Shown here: positions 42,150 through 51,442 of the stretch, in pieces | How the letters are laid out: the number at the start of each line of letters is the position of its first letter | How positions within the stretch are numbered: position 1 is the first letter of the stretch | Source: PCPOR2b sp965220385 | GTDB taxonomy: Bacteria > Poribacteria > WGA-4E > PCPOR2b | Assembly (NCBI GenBank): GCA_965220385.1 | Contig: OZ244825.1 | Location: forward strand, 4,650,001-4,714,000 | Length of the DNA: 64,000 bases | Direction of reading: 5' to 3' | Program-made: the position numbers and the translations under genes | The notes under the pieces: model-generated | The model's input: the letters and a program-made list of their open reading frames with translations, nothing else | Database searches by the model: none | What the model was told of the DNA's origin: nothing

Positions 42150-44717
42150 TTACAATACAGACTCAAGGCTTTCCATGAACTGTTTTTCATCTTGGTTGTC
42201 GTAGAAGGGCACACCAATTGGCCTGTGCTTCTGCGTTCCGCTTCGGGTTTTAAGCACCAGAACTGCCCCCGCGAATTTTTCTTTAATCTGCTCTAAGAAG
42301 TCCGCTTTCCATTTTTCGTGTGCTTGCAGATACTTTCCCTTGGGTTCAATAAATATCTGACGGACGAGGGTGTTTCCATTTTTCTCACGCAGGAATAGCA
42401 CAAAATCAGGTTCAAACGCCTGTCCGTCGTCGAAGTTGTAAATTTTGAAATGCCTTTCGTTACGGACCAAATATATTCCGTCGTATTTCTCCTTTAGCTT
42501 GCCTATCTGGGCATCAAGGGCGCGGACAAAATCTTTTTCTTCGCGAGTGCCGTAGTTTGCATTGAATACATACTACTCCCTATCGGAGACCAACTGCTCA
42601 TCGCCATCCGCTCTTTCGCTGCCTTCAATCAATTTAAGGGTTTTATCTGTGAATATGGAACTGACACCGTTTGGCTTGAAAGATTCTGTGCCCCTGTATT
42701 CCGTTACGTTTTGACGCAATTCAGATTCAATTCGGTTAAGCAGCCCCGTCATCGCAGCAAGATAAGTTTCGTTCGATAAAGGGTATCTTTCATCTCCCTG
42801 AAGGGTAATTGAAAGTCCTCCGAGATACTCCTCTGCTTCAATGAATTCACGGATAGACTTAACGTGAGGAAAATAGGTTTTCAAGGATTTGAAAGTAAAA
42901 AAGGGATTTCGAGTAACTGCAGCCCTAACGATATGGAACGGTATATCTCTCACCGGAATATTTTTCTGACCTGCCTCTATAATCTGTTGAACATCAGCGT
43001 TGTCATCCAGAGCCGCTTCAACAACACCCCTACCGGTGGCGAGTGAATGGTGGTAGTTCCTTGACGAGACACCCATGTCGGCAAATGAGCGGACAGATTC
43101 ATTCTTGTTCTCGACCCGTTCATTGATATAGATGATCCCATGTTTGTAAAAATCGGTTTTCTTAAATTTCCTTTTCAATTTAAGCGGTTTTTCCACCGTC
43201 TGATCGTCGAGCATCCCTTCGTCAATTAGGGCGGTGCGAATTTCAGAGATATAGCGGGAATCGTTGACGCTGTGATAGTGCAGCTCTTCCAACACCCGTA
43301 GGTCCGCCGTCAGGTTTTTATCGAATTTCCGTCGGTATTGATCAGGATTATCGTCAGTAACAAAGGGGAAATACCGCGCCCCGCGTCCGATTAACTGCGC
43401 TTCTGCAATGGTTGTTTTGCCCGGTTTTCCTCCCTTTGCGTCGCGGGCGGTGTGACACCGAACAATATCAAACAGATTCAGGACATCCCAACCTTCATCC
43501 AGTTTCCGCACGGCAAAGATAGCGCGGATACGGTTGTCGGTGTCCTCAAGGGTATTAAGCAGTATCTGCTGATTTTTTTCTTCTCCCTGCTCATTGACGG
43601 AAATACAACGGCTCCTCTCAAATTCCCTTTGCAGTATTTCCACCAGTAGGTTGAGAGGAATGCAGTTTTCATTGAAAAAAGTGAATGCGCTTTGCACCAA
43701 AGGCAGATTCGATTTGTCCCGAATCTGCTCAATATCTTCCACCGAAAGGTTCTCAACGATATTGTGAAAATATTCCTTGTTTTCTTTGGATTGGTCAATT
43801 GTCTTTTGCGCCTTGAACAGGATGACCGGCTTCAGGTTGATATGGTGGTTGGCAGCAACTTGTTGTTTATACTGGTTGAGAATAAGTGCCTGTATGATCC
43901 GATCTTTCTCCTCAAAATCTGCCTGAACGATAAAAACATCTTTGGAATAGCCGTCATTGCGGAACTGTCGCAAATCATACCTATATAATACCTTGTTGCG
44001 GTATTTATCGACAAGGGTGCTGTGGGCATAATCGAGGGTGGCGGTAAATTCAAGTAGCAGATTGTCTCCATTTTGATTAAAGATACGCTCCACCGTATTT
44101 TCCCAGCTTATCATTGACTGTTGTCCGGCTTTCGTGCTGGTGTTGATATGATGTGCCTCGTCAGCTAAGAGCACGATCTTTTTGTCTTTGAAATCCTCGT
44201 ATGTTAAGCCATTCTCTTTCTGTGTATTCAGATCGATATGTAGCTGTTGGATGGTAGTGAAACAGATATTGATGTCGTTCTCGTTGACCCCTTCAAAATT
44301 GGGGACCTGCGTCACGGGGACGCGAACTGATCCGAAGTGGAGGGGTTCATTGAACAGGTATTTGGAAGACAGGGGATTGAGGAAGTTGTCCTTCGTCTTT
44401 TCGATGATATTGTTGGAGTTGACGAAGAAGAGGAAATTTCGATAACCTTTTTCATAGAGGTAGAGAATTAAGCCCGCCATGATGAGCGTTTTGCCGCTGC
44501 CGGTTGCCATATTGAACAGAAAATGCAAGGGATTTTCCCTGCCCGGAAAGGGGTTGTCAAGACAGTGAAAGAAGCGAGCGAAGGCTTCTTCCTGATATGG
44601 ACGGAGTTCAAACGCAAGATTCAGGTTGTCTTTGAGATAATCGGGAATCTCCTTGTTCAGAAATCCCATTTCGGATACAGAATCGAGTGTTTCGCACAAA
44701 AACTTTTCAGCCATCAT
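42150..44717 (-). pseudogene. res: Type III restriction endonuclease (Res), interrupted by an amber codon before the nuclease domain
   Basis: From ATG 44717 the frame encodes a superfamily 2 helicase: Walker A MATGSGKTLIMAG, DEAH box VLLADEAHHIN, later motif LIGRGARYFPF. It reaches TAG at 42573-42575 after 714 residues. The same frame then continues without another stop for 140 codons (YVFNANYGTREEKDFVRALD ... NERHFKIYNF, then the PD-(D/E)xK site FEPDFVLFLRE ... IFIEPKGKY), ending TAA 42150. Full-length Res needs this C-terminal nuclease to cut DNA. A Trp codon (TGG) one change from TAG would restore continuity. As read, the helicase part lacks its nuclease, so restriction should be off unless the stop is suppressed or is a sequence error. 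Confidence 0.88.
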
Positions 44718-44726
44718 ATATTTTCG

Positions 44727-45059
44727 TCAACTCTGCTCATATACCGTCACTCCAACCCGCTGAATATGCCCAATCAGGTCAGGGTCGCTGATATCGTGAA
44801 AGATAGACAAGTCAATCGTGTAAGGCAGAAACAGGTCGTCTAAGTCATTGGCAATTTTGCAGAGTACATTCAGCGTCAAGTCGGCTCCACCGCAGAGGGT
44901 CAGATCAATATCAGAACCATTTCTGTAGAGCCCTTCGGCGCGCGAACCGTACAAAACTACTTCTTCTACCTGTGGGTAGTGGGCGAAAACAGCGCGAATC
45001 TTTTGGAGGACGGGTTTTGGTAAGCCGTTTTCCGATCCGGGTTGAGGACAAGATTTCAT
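44727..45059 (-). CDS. Minimal nucleotidyltransferase (MNT family)
   Basis: 110 residues from ATG 45059, with GGGAGG 7 nt upstream. Core motif GSRAEGLYRNGSDIDLTL contains the GS and the metal-binding D-x-D; a third acidic site is in PYTIDLSIF. MNT proteins commonly act as antitoxins that adenylylate a HEPN toxin, but no HEPN gene lies next to it. It starts the transcript that continues into res (10 bp gap), hicB-like, the glycine-zipper gene and mod, so it may be an added part of this defence locus. Confidence 0.8.
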   Translation of the reverse strand: MKSCPQPGSENGLPKPVLQKIRAVFAHYPQVEEVVLYGSRAEGLYRNGSDIDLTLCGGADLTLNVLCKIANDLDDLFLPYTIDLSIFHDISDPDLIGHIQRVGVTVYEQS

Positions 45060-45107
45060 GTTGATTCCTCCCGTTTCAACCTCACCACAAAACACCTTTT
45101 CCCCACT

Positions 45108-45863
45108 TCACACGTTCAGATTATCAATAAATTCACGGCTTTTCAGAGTGCGCTCAGTATGATAGGAGATAAAATTTGAAAGGACAAACTTAAGCTCCCT
45201 ATGGTTGAGATTGGAGGCACGAAAACGGTGTAGATAAGAAAATTCGAATTTTTGTAACTGCTTCATCAGTTCACAACTCCCACGTGAAATCGGTCTCGCC
45301 ATCGTGTCCTTCCCCTCACAATCGGTACAGAGCAAGCCACCAAGGCTTGGACTGAAATGCACTGTAGCACCGCCGAACATCTCCGCACAAGCGACGCACC
45401 GCGAAAGTTGAGGCGCGTAGCCTGCCAGCCCCAAAAATTGGAGTTCAAAGGCGCGCGCTAACAGCGGAATATCTTCAATCTGAGCCAATGCCTCCAATGC
45501 CTCCTGCAGCAGATGAAAAACGCTTTGGTCTGCTAGTTGCCCCGCTAACTCCGTGGCATCAACCAATTCTGCCAAATAACAGCCATAAGTGGTCCGATCA
45601 AAGTCCGCTTTAATTAAGTCAAAGGTGTCAATCGGGTCAAAATCATCGATCCTATGGAGATCTTTATTCGGATATTCAAAGAATACAAGGTTACCGTAGT
45701 TGAGGAGTTCAAGGCCGCCGCCGAAGCGGCTCTTGGGTCTCCTACCACCGTGTGCCACTGCACTGACTTTGCCAAACTCAATGGTGTAGAACCGGATAAT
45801 CTTATGCACTTCACCAAGTGGATGTGAGCGAATGACAATCGCCTCTGTTTTTTGAGTCGGCAT
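45108..45863 (-). CDS. recO: DNA repair protein RecO
   Basis: 251 residues. N-terminal OB-fold: TEAIVIRSHPLGEVHKIIRF, GKVSAVAHGGRRPKSRFGGG. Helical C-terminal domain with a four-Cys zinc site: SRCVACAEM ... LLCTDCEGKD. Typical length for RecO. It loads RecA onto SSB-coated DNA with RecR in the RecFOR pathway. In many bacteria recO follows phoH-ybeY-...-corC/hlyC; the same order is kept here, with the tRNA array inserted between hlyC and recO. Confidence 0.95.
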   Translation of the reverse strand: MPTQKTEAIVIRSHPLGEVHKIIRFYTIEFGKVSAVAHGGRRPKSRFGGGLELLNYGNLVFFEYPNKDLHRIDDFDPIDTFDLIKADFDRTTYGCYLAELVDATELAGQLADQSVFHLLQEALEALAQIEDIPLLARAFELQFLGLAGYAPQLSRCVACAEMFGGATVHFSPSLGGLLCTDCEGKDTMARPISRGSCELMKQLQKFEFSYLHRFRASNLNHRELKFVLSNFISYHTERTLKSREFIDNLNV

Positions 45864-45974
45864 TCCATCTCCATAATAAAATGGGACAATAGCGCGGACA
45901 ACAAGCCCAATCTTTTAGGGTTGGGTAGTTGACCGTTCCATTGTCCCATGGAAGTGGCATACTTCCGGTAAATA

Positions 45975-46048
45975 TCGGGGCGAGAGGATTTGAACCTCCG
46001 ACCTTTCCGATCCATCGGAACGCACTAACCGGACTGTGTTACGCACCG
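45975..46048 (-). pseudogene. tRNA-Pro-like element 1 with palindromic anticodon arm
   Basis: The sequence (minus) keeps tRNA-Pro acceptor, D-arm and T-arm (GGTTCAAATCC) but has TTCCG-ATGGAT-CGGAA where the anticodon arm should be: a 5-bp stem with a 6-nt loop and no U33. One acceptor mismatch (CGGTGCG/CGCCCCG). Part of a 134-bp-period array. Confidence 0.75.
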
Positions 46049-46108
46049 TCGTTAGTATTCAACAACTCTTTGATAACTGGACGACTTTTCTTAACCCGAC
46101 TAAATCCA

Positions 46109-46182
46109 TCGGGGCGAGAGGATTTGAACCTCCGACCTTTCCGATCCATCGGAACGCACTAACCGGACTGTGTTACGCACCG
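46109..46182 (-). pseudogene. tRNA-Pro-like element 2
   Basis: Identical in form to element 1, exactly 134 bp further on, including the palindromic arm and the spacer between. Confidence 0.75.
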
Positions 46183-46242
46183 TCGTTAGTATTCAACAAC
46201 TCTTTGATAGCTGGACGACTTTTCTTAACCCGACTAAATCCA

Positions 46243-46316
46243 TCGGGGCGAGAGGATTTGAACCTCCGACCTTTCCGATCCATCGGAACGCACTAACCGG
46301 ACTGTGTTACGCACCG
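46243..46316 (-). pseudogene. tRNA-Pro-like element 3
   Basis: Third identical-type unit, again 134 bp on. The spacer to the next unit differs by single bases only (gataactgg versus gatagctgg). Confidence 0.75.
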
Positions 46317-46376
46317 TCGTTAGTATTCAACAACTCTTTGATAACTGGACGACTTTTCTTGACCCGACTAAATCCA

Positions 46377-46451
<75 letters not shown>

Positions 46452-46489
46452 TCATAAACTCCTAACAACATATCAATCAGAGAACAAGT

Positions 46490-46545
46490 AACCTCCGACC
46501 TTTCCGATCCATCGGAACGCGCTAACCGGACTGCGCTACGCCCCG
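46490..46545 (-). pseudogene. tRNA-Pro-like element 5, 3' part missing
   Basis: Acceptor 5' strand CGGGGCG, D-arm and palindromic arm are present, but after GGAGGTT the T-arm and acceptor 3' strand are replaced by a different spacer (acttgttctctgattgatat on the minus strand). Confidence 0.7.
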
Positions 46546-46583
46546 CCATAAACTCTCAACAACACATCAATCAGATACCAAGT

Positions 46584-46639
46584 AACTTCCGACCTTTCCG
46601 ATCCATCGGAACGCACTAACCGGACTGTGTTACGCACCG
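46584..46639 (-). pseudogene. tRNA-Pro-like element 6, 3' part missing
   Basis: As element 5, with the CGGTGCG form of the acceptor strand and a slightly diverged spacer. Confidence 0.7.
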
Positions 46640-46699
46640 TCGTTAGTATTCAACAACTCTTTGATAGCTGGACGACTTTTCTTGACCCGACTAAATCTA

Positions 46700-46773
46700 T
46701 CGGGGCGAGAGGATTGGAACCGCCGATCTTTCCGATTCATCGGAACGCGCTAACCGGACTGCGCTACGCCCCG
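46700..46773 (-). pseudogene. tRNA-Pro-like element 7, full length
   Basis: Acceptor pairs fully (CGGGGCG/CGCCCCG). Palindromic arm is TTCCG-ATGAAT-CGGAA. T-arm altered to GGCGG-TTCCAAT-CCTCT, which pairs poorly. Confidence 0.7.
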
Positions 46774-46811
46774 TCATAAACTCCTAACAACATATCAATC
46801 AGAGAACAAGT

Positions 46812-46867
46812 AACCTCCGACCTTTCCGATCCATCGGAACGCACTAACCGGACTGTGTTACGCACCG
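46812..46867 (-). pseudogene. tRNA-Pro-like element 8, 3' part missing, overlapping the GIY-YIG stop
   Basis: Its first nucleotides (minus, CGGTGCGTAACAC) supply the last codons and TAA stop of the GIY-YIG gene. T-arm side missing as in elements 5 and 6. Confidence 0.7.
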
Positions 46868-47112
46868 TCGTTAGTATTCAACAACTCTTTGATAGCTGGA
46901 CGACTTTTCCAACTTTTTATCTCTAACTCCCGTCTGACTGCTTGACTTCTTGTGGCAAAAGGTTCGGTATAAACCAATTTCCAAGGCACCTTGGATCGAG
47001 TCGCTGATTGCCGCCGACTATTATGACGCTCAAGACGATTGGACACATTTTTAGTCTGTCCAATATAATAACTCTCATCTTTCAGGCTTTGAAGAATATA
47101 AACATAAAACAT
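46858..47112 (-). CDS. Small GIY-YIG nuclease, gene ending inside a tRNA-like element
   Basis: 84 residues from ATG 47112 (MFYVYILQSLKDESYYIGQT). Single GIY-YIG domain: Tyr pair in FYVYIL and YYIG, Arg in RLERHN, Glu in RRELEIKSWKSR. The C-terminus reads KSRPAIKELLNTNDGA-stop, with the last codons GGT GCG TAA being the 5' end of tRNA-like element 8. The same C-terminal codons recur as spacers of the 134-bp array units. Upstream lies full-length element 9, so the gene sits between two tRNA-Pro-like sequences. GIY-YIG single-domain proteins cut DNA and often belong to mobile elements; this one is probably a homing-type nuclease of a tRNA-associated element. Confidence 0.82.
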   Translation of the reverse strand: MFYVYILQSLKDESYYIGQTKNVSNRLERHNSRRQSATRSKVPWKLVYTEPFATRSQAVRRELEIKSWKSRPAIKELLNTNDGA

Positions 47113-47136
47113 CAAATAGTGATCCAAGTGAATCTA

Positions 47137-47210
47137 TCGGGGCGAGAGGATTGGAACCGCCGATCTTTCCGATTCATCGGAACGCACTAACCGGACTGCG
47201 CTACGCCCCG
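47137..47210 (-). pseudogene. tRNA-Pro-like element 9, full length
   Basis: Acceptor pairs fully; palindromic arm TTCCG-ATGAAT-CGGAA; T-arm altered as in element 7. It lies directly upstream of the GIY-YIG gene. Confidence 0.7.
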
Positions 47211-47270
47211 ATTACGGCAAAAGGGCGTGTGATTTTATCATACACCCCAGCATCTGTCAAGCCTGCTCTT

Positions 47271-48572
47271 CTATTTTTCCGCCGTATCTTCCACCCGCTG
47301 AACCCGGATCCGATGGATACGCCGTTCATCCACTTCTAATATCGTGAATGTCAGCCCTTGATACGAGAATTGACTCCCCTGTTCGGGAACCTTTCCCAGA
47401 TGATCGAAAACAAATCCGCCAATCGTGTCTGCGCTCTCTGATTCGAACTGTACATCGAGCTGCTCATTCAGGTCAATAAGACTCATCCGTGCATCAACCG
47501 AATAGATACCTTCGGCAAGAGCAATGAGTTCCTCCTGCTCATCAAAGTCGTACTCATCTTGGATTTCTCCAACAATCTCCTCAATAATGTCCTCAAGCGT
47601 CACAATGCCAGCCGTACCGCCGTACTCATCAACCACGATTGCCATGTGCTGCATGTTTGTCCGCAATTCTTGGAACAGATCCGATATTTTCTTGCTCTCC
47701 GGCGTAAAAAGGGGAAGTCGATCTGCAGCAATAGACTTCAAGTCGAGGGGCTGGTCTTTTGCCCAACCATCTAACAGATCCTTGACATGGAGGAGACCAA
47801 TAATGCGGTCAATCTGCTCCTCATATACGGGAATGCGCGAGTGCCGAGATTCAATCGCAGTTTGAAGCACAACCTCCTTTGGGGAGGAGACATCAAGGCA
47901 GGTCACATCCGTTCGGGGAACCATAATCTCGCGGACAACCTTATCGGGGAGGTCAAGGATGCGCGAGATCATTTCTCGCTCCTCCTCCTCCAAGATCTCT
48001 TGACTGCTACCAACGTTTTCCAATGCTTCAAGGTCTTCCGGCGAGACACTGCTATCCTGTTCGGTCCGGGCTTTGCCGCCTAAGACTCGAACGCCAAGAT
48101 AGCTTAACAGCGTCAACGGTTTGATGAGAGGATATAAAACCCAATAAACTGCGTGCACAAAGCGGAGGGCAGAGATTGTTGAGTTTTCAGAGCTGCCTTG
48201 TACATAATTTTTCGGGATGAGCTCCGTCACCACAACAATGAGAAGGATCGCAAGGAGGGCACCAATTATCCGATCTCTCAGAGAATCGAAATCGAACAAG
48301 GAGAGCAGCAAAATGACAATACAAACAATTAATACACTCTTGGCGACGATAATCGTTGCGGAAGATCTCTGTGGGTGGCGCAGTAGAGAGGTTAAAATTC
48401 CGTGCTGCGGCCCCCCAGTCTCCGCGATATTCAGTATTTCGCTCCGGCTAAGCCGGTTGATAAGTACCTCCACAACAGAGAACAACACCGCGAAGATTGA
48501 AAAAACAACCAAGCTAACCAGCTTAATTATGTCTATATCGTCCAAACGTGGGATTACACCCCCAAGGCACAA
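47271..48572 (-). CDS. CorC/HlyC-family membrane protein (CNNM-CBS-CorC_HlyC)
   Basis: 433 residues; the assigned start is TTG 48572 and is uncertain, since no ATG lies upstream of the first membrane segment. N-terminal CNNM transmembrane domain with hydrophobic helices (LVSLVVFSIFAVLFSVVEVL, IIVAKSVLIVCIVILLLSLF, IIGALLAILLIVVVTELIPK). A CBS pair follows (VREIMVPRTDVTCLDVS ... ESRHSRIPVYEEQIDRIIGL, then MAIVVDEYGGTAGIVTLEDI), and a C-terminal CorC_HlyC transporter-associated domain (YSVDARMSLIDLNEQL ... ADTIGGFVFDHLGKVP). Family members are linked to Mg or Co efflux. It follows phoH and ybeY on the same strand. Confidence 0.92.
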   Translation of the reverse strand: MCLGGVIPRLDDIDIIKLVSLVVFSIFAVLFSVVEVLINRLSRSEILNIAETGGPQHGILTSLLRHPQRSSATIIVAKSVLIVCIVILLLSLFDFDSLRDRIIGALLAILLIVVVTELIPKNYVQGSSENSTISALRFVHAVYWVLYPLIKPLTLLSYLGVRVLGGKARTEQDSSVSPEDLEALENVGSSQEILEEEEREMISRILDLPDKVVREIMVPRTDVTCLDVSSPKEVVLQTAIESRHSRIPVYEEQIDRIIGLLHVKDLLDGWAKDQPLDLKSIAADRLPLFTPESKKISDLFQELRTNMQHMAIVVDEYGGTAGIVTLEDIIEEIVGEIQDEYDFDEQEELIALAEGIYSVDARMSLIDLNEQLDVQFESESADTIGGFVFDHLGKVPEQGSQFSYQGLTFTILEVDERRIHRIRVQRVEDTAEK

Positions 48573-48640
48573 CTTATCAACCAGAATCCGCGAAAAATCA
48601 GAACCTAATTCAGCCCATATACCCTATTAGGGACGGGAAA

Positions 48641-49072
48641 TTAGGTATTAATCGAACGAAGCAGCGTCTCCTGTTTCTCGAACATGATTTCCGCTTCTTC
48701 TGGGGTTTGGTGATCATAACCGAGAAGATGAAGCGTACCGTGTACACTCAATATGGCAAGCTCAATATCCAGTGAATGCCCATGTACAGCCGATTGACGC
48801 TGGGCTGTTGGAACAGATATAATCAAATCGCCAAGCAGTTGAGGATTCAAATCCGCACCGACACCTTCTCGCATCGCAAAGGCGAGCACGTCAGTGGGTT
48901 CATCAATGTGGCGATATTGGTGGTTAAGCACCTGGATCTCGGCATCGTCCGTTAGAAGAATGCTCACTTCACAATCAACAGAATCGTGAGCCTTTAGCGT
49001 GGTCAACGTCGCATTATAAACAATCGCTTCATCAAAATCAATATTTTGACATTTGCTGTTAATGAATACCAT
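48641..49072 (-). CDS. ybeY: YbeY endoribonuclease / rRNA maturation factor
   Basis: 143 residues. The zinc motif H-x3-H-x5-H is present in ILSVHGTLHLLGYDHQTPEE, preceded by the conserved NHQYRHIDEPTDVLAFAMRE segment. Single-strand-specific RNase acting in 16S rRNA 3'-end maturation and 70S quality control. It lies 48 bp after phoH, the usual neighbour. Confidence 0.95.
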   Translation of the reverse strand: MVFINSKCQNIDFDEAIVYNATLTTLKAHDSVDCEVSILLTDDAEIQVLNHQYRHIDEPTDVLAFAMREGVGADLNPQLLGDLIISVPTAQRQSAVHGHSLDIELAILSVHGTLHLLGYDHQTPEEAEIMFEKQETLLRSINT

Positions 49073-49120
49073 CGGCAGTCGCCATTACGACAGACGGTTC
49101 ATCCTGTTTGCAGGTCAAAG

Positions 49121-50110
49121 CTAGATGCTATTGGTTTTTCTTAACCTTTGGGCATCGCGCTCTTCGTACGCTTCTACGATTTGCTGTACAAGTTCGTGTC
49201 GGACGACATCCTCTTTCGAAAAATGGATGAATGCGATACCATCAACATCTGACAACACCGCCTGTGCATCAACAAGCCCCGACTTTGTATCGGTCGGCAA
49301 GTCCGTTTGCGTTATGTCCCCCGTGACAACGGCTCTGGAATCAAATCCGAGTCGCGTGAGAAACATCTTCATCTGCTCAATGGTTGCATTTTGCGCCTCA
49401 TCAAGAACGACGAACGAGTTATTCAGCGTCCGTCCGCGCATGAAGGCGATCGGAGCCACCTCAATCACATTCCGCTCAACATAACGATCAAGGGCTTCGG
49501 GAGGCACCATATCGTAGAGGGCATCGTATAAAGGCCGTAGATAGGGGTTAATTTTCGCTTCAATATCGCCGGGTAAAAAACCGAGCCTTTCGCCCGCTTC
49601 GACCGCGGGTCGAGTTAGGATGATTCGACTGACCTGACCGCTTTTCAAGGCAGAAACTGCCATCGCCATCGCGAGATACGTTTTTCCAGTTCCAGCAGGA
49701 CCGATGCCAAAAACAAGATCATGAGATTTGATTGCAGCTACATAGCGTTTTTGGGTAGGGGTCTTCGGTCGCACAACACCGCGCTTGGAAAAGACAGAGA
49801 TCGTTTCGTTGGTCGGCTTTTCCAGCTGAACGGGTGTATCCCCTTTGGAAGTGCGAATCGCGTACTTGACATCATTCGCATTGATGGGTTGGCCACTCCG
49901 GATGAGATGGAGTAACGACTCAAACGTTTTCGTCACGCATTTAACATCATCGAAATTATCGCCGGTGATCTCCAAGCCTTCGCTCTTTAACAGCACCTTG
50001 ACGTTAAAACGTGATTCAACAATGTTCAGAAAGACATCAGATTGCCCAAAAAGGACCTGCGCTTCTGTGGTGCTTTGTATCGGTATTTTTAAGGATTCTT
50101 GATTCTGCAA
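49121..50110 (-). CDS. phoH: PhoH-like ATPase
   Basis: 329 residues. An N-terminal KH-like region (FNVKVLLKSEGLEITGDNFD) precedes the PhoH core: Walker A FGIGPAGTGKTYLAMAMAVS, ILTRPAVEAGERLGFLPGD, Walker B FVVLDEAQNATIEQMKMFLT, VTGDITQTDLP. A predicted RNA-associated NTPase that regularly precedes ybeY. First gene of the phoH-ybeY-hlyC run. Confidence 0.94.
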   Translation of the reverse strand: MQNQESLKIPIQSTTEAQVLFGQSDVFLNIVESRFNVKVLLKSEGLEITGDNFDDVKCVTKTFESLLHLIRSGQPINANDVKYAIRTSKGDTPVQLEKPTNETISVFSKRGVVRPKTPTQKRYVAAIKSHDLVFGIGPAGTGKTYLAMAMAVSALKSGQVSRIILTRPAVEAGERLGFLPGDIEAKINPYLRPLYDALYDMVPPEALDRYVERNVIEVAPIAFMRGRTLNNSFVVLDEAQNATIEQMKMFLTRLGFDSRAVVTGDITQTDLPTDTKSGLVDAQAVLSDVDGIAFIHFSKEDVVRHELVQQIVEAYEERDAQRLRKTNSI

Positions 50111-50305
50111 TACGCTATTATTCCTGTTTATGGGTGGGTGTAGCCACTGTCGCCTCTATCAGAAACTAACGTCACCCCTAATTTTACCAGAATTTTTCTG
50201 GGTTTCCAAGTAAATTTTACGTTATCGTCACCCAAGCCGCTATGCAGATCGAAAAATTTCAGCTGTTTATGTGCCTGCAATACATCCCAAAGTTGCAGAA
50301 TCAAC

Positions 50306-51442
50306 CTACCAGTTAGTATACGCCCCATCGTCCCTTTGGTAACCTGAAGGCGGACCTGAAGGCGGCGGTGCGTCGTTGACGAGCGCATCTTCATTGAACT
50401 CAAGACCAAGTCCGGGACCCTCAGGTGGAAGTAAATAGCCATCAGCAAATGGCATCTGAACCGGAAAGAGGTCGGTCAGGCTCGTCATAGGTGGACGCGG
50501 TAGTTCTTGCACCCCAACCAGAGCCGACGCTAAACAGAGATGAAGACAGGCTGCTGTTGAAACAGGACCGAGCGGATTGTGCGGAACAATGTGGATGTAG
50601 TGCGTCTCACACCACCCCGTGATCTTCCGAGCTTCCGTTAACCCCCCGGCGATGCAGAGATCAACTCGACAATAATCCATTAAGTCCTCTTCGATCACCT
50701 CCCGAAAACTCCATTTACTGTCAAACTGTTCGCCCACCGCTATCGGGAGTGATGTATTTTGTCGAACCAACCTCAAGCTGGCAGGATTTTCGCTGCGGAG
50801 CGGGTCTTCAATAAAGAACGGGCGATACTGCTCAACCCCTTTACAGAACTCAATACTTGCAGGTGGATCTAATCGGGTGTGGACATCCACCAGAATCTCA
50901 ACATCATCACCGAGTGCTTCTCTGACCGCCTTCACCTGCTCAATTCCGAATCGCACCGCCCGCGCCGGCTCAAACCGATCAGCGCCCTCCGGGTCACATA
51001 ATCCCCATCGAACAAACTTCCACCCCGCGTCGTAGGTCTCCCGGCAGCTCTGGACGAGCGATTCGATACTATTTGGATCGCCGTTGTGAGGATAGCAGAC
51101 CACCTTATCGCGTGTCCTTCCCCCCAACAGTTCGTACACCGGTACACCCAACGCCTTACCCTTAATGTCCCACAGCGCGATGTCTACCGCACTCACCGCC
51201 GCAGATTGGATCACGCCACCGGGGAAGAAACCGCCCCGAAACATCCGCTGCCATAAATACTCAATACGAAACGGGTCTTGACCGAGTAGCGTGGATTCTG
51301 ACGAATGGATGACTTCCGCCATCGCGCGTCCCCTTCGGCGCAACCCCCCTTCGCCAATGCCGTAAATACCCTCGTCCGTCTCGACCTTCACAAAAAAATT
51401 CCCAGTTGATGCAATAAACGGTTTAACTGCCGTAATCTTCAT
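50306..51442 (-). CDS. Mandelate racemase / enolase superfamily protein
   Basis: 378 residues from ATG 51442, with GGAGG 5 nt upstream. N-terminal capping domain (MKITAVKPFIASTGNFFVKV), then ALWDIKGKALGVPVYELLGG and a TIM barrel with metal ligands Asp in EILVDVHTRLDP, Glu in FFIEDPLRSEN and Glu in PIAVGEQFDSKW; a late His in HIVPHNPLGPVS is the likely catalytic partner. It resembles the acid-sugar dehydratases (galactonate/gluconate dehydratase-like) of the family. The substrate cannot be fixed from sequence. It is followed closely upstream by a phytanoyl-type dioxygenase gene, suggesting a small catabolic cluster. Confidence 0.9.
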   Translation of the reverse strand: MKITAVKPFIASTGNFFVKVETDEGIYGIGEGGLRRRGRAMAEVIHSSESTLLGQDPFRIEYLWQRMFRGGFFPGGVIQSAAVSAVDIALWDIKGKALGVPVYELLGGRTRDKVVCYPHNGDPNSIESLVQSCRETYDAGWKFVRWGLCDPEGADRFEPARAVRFGIEQVKAVREALGDDVEILVDVHTRLDPPASIEFCKGVEQYRPFFIEDPLRSENPASLRLVRQNTSLPIAVGEQFDSKWSFREVIEEDLMDYCRVDLCIAGGLTEARKITGWCETHYIHIVPHNPLGPVSTAACLHLCLASALVGVQELPRPPMTSLTDLFPVQMPFADGYLLPPEGPGLGLEFNEDALVNDAPPPSGPPSGYQRDDGAYTNW

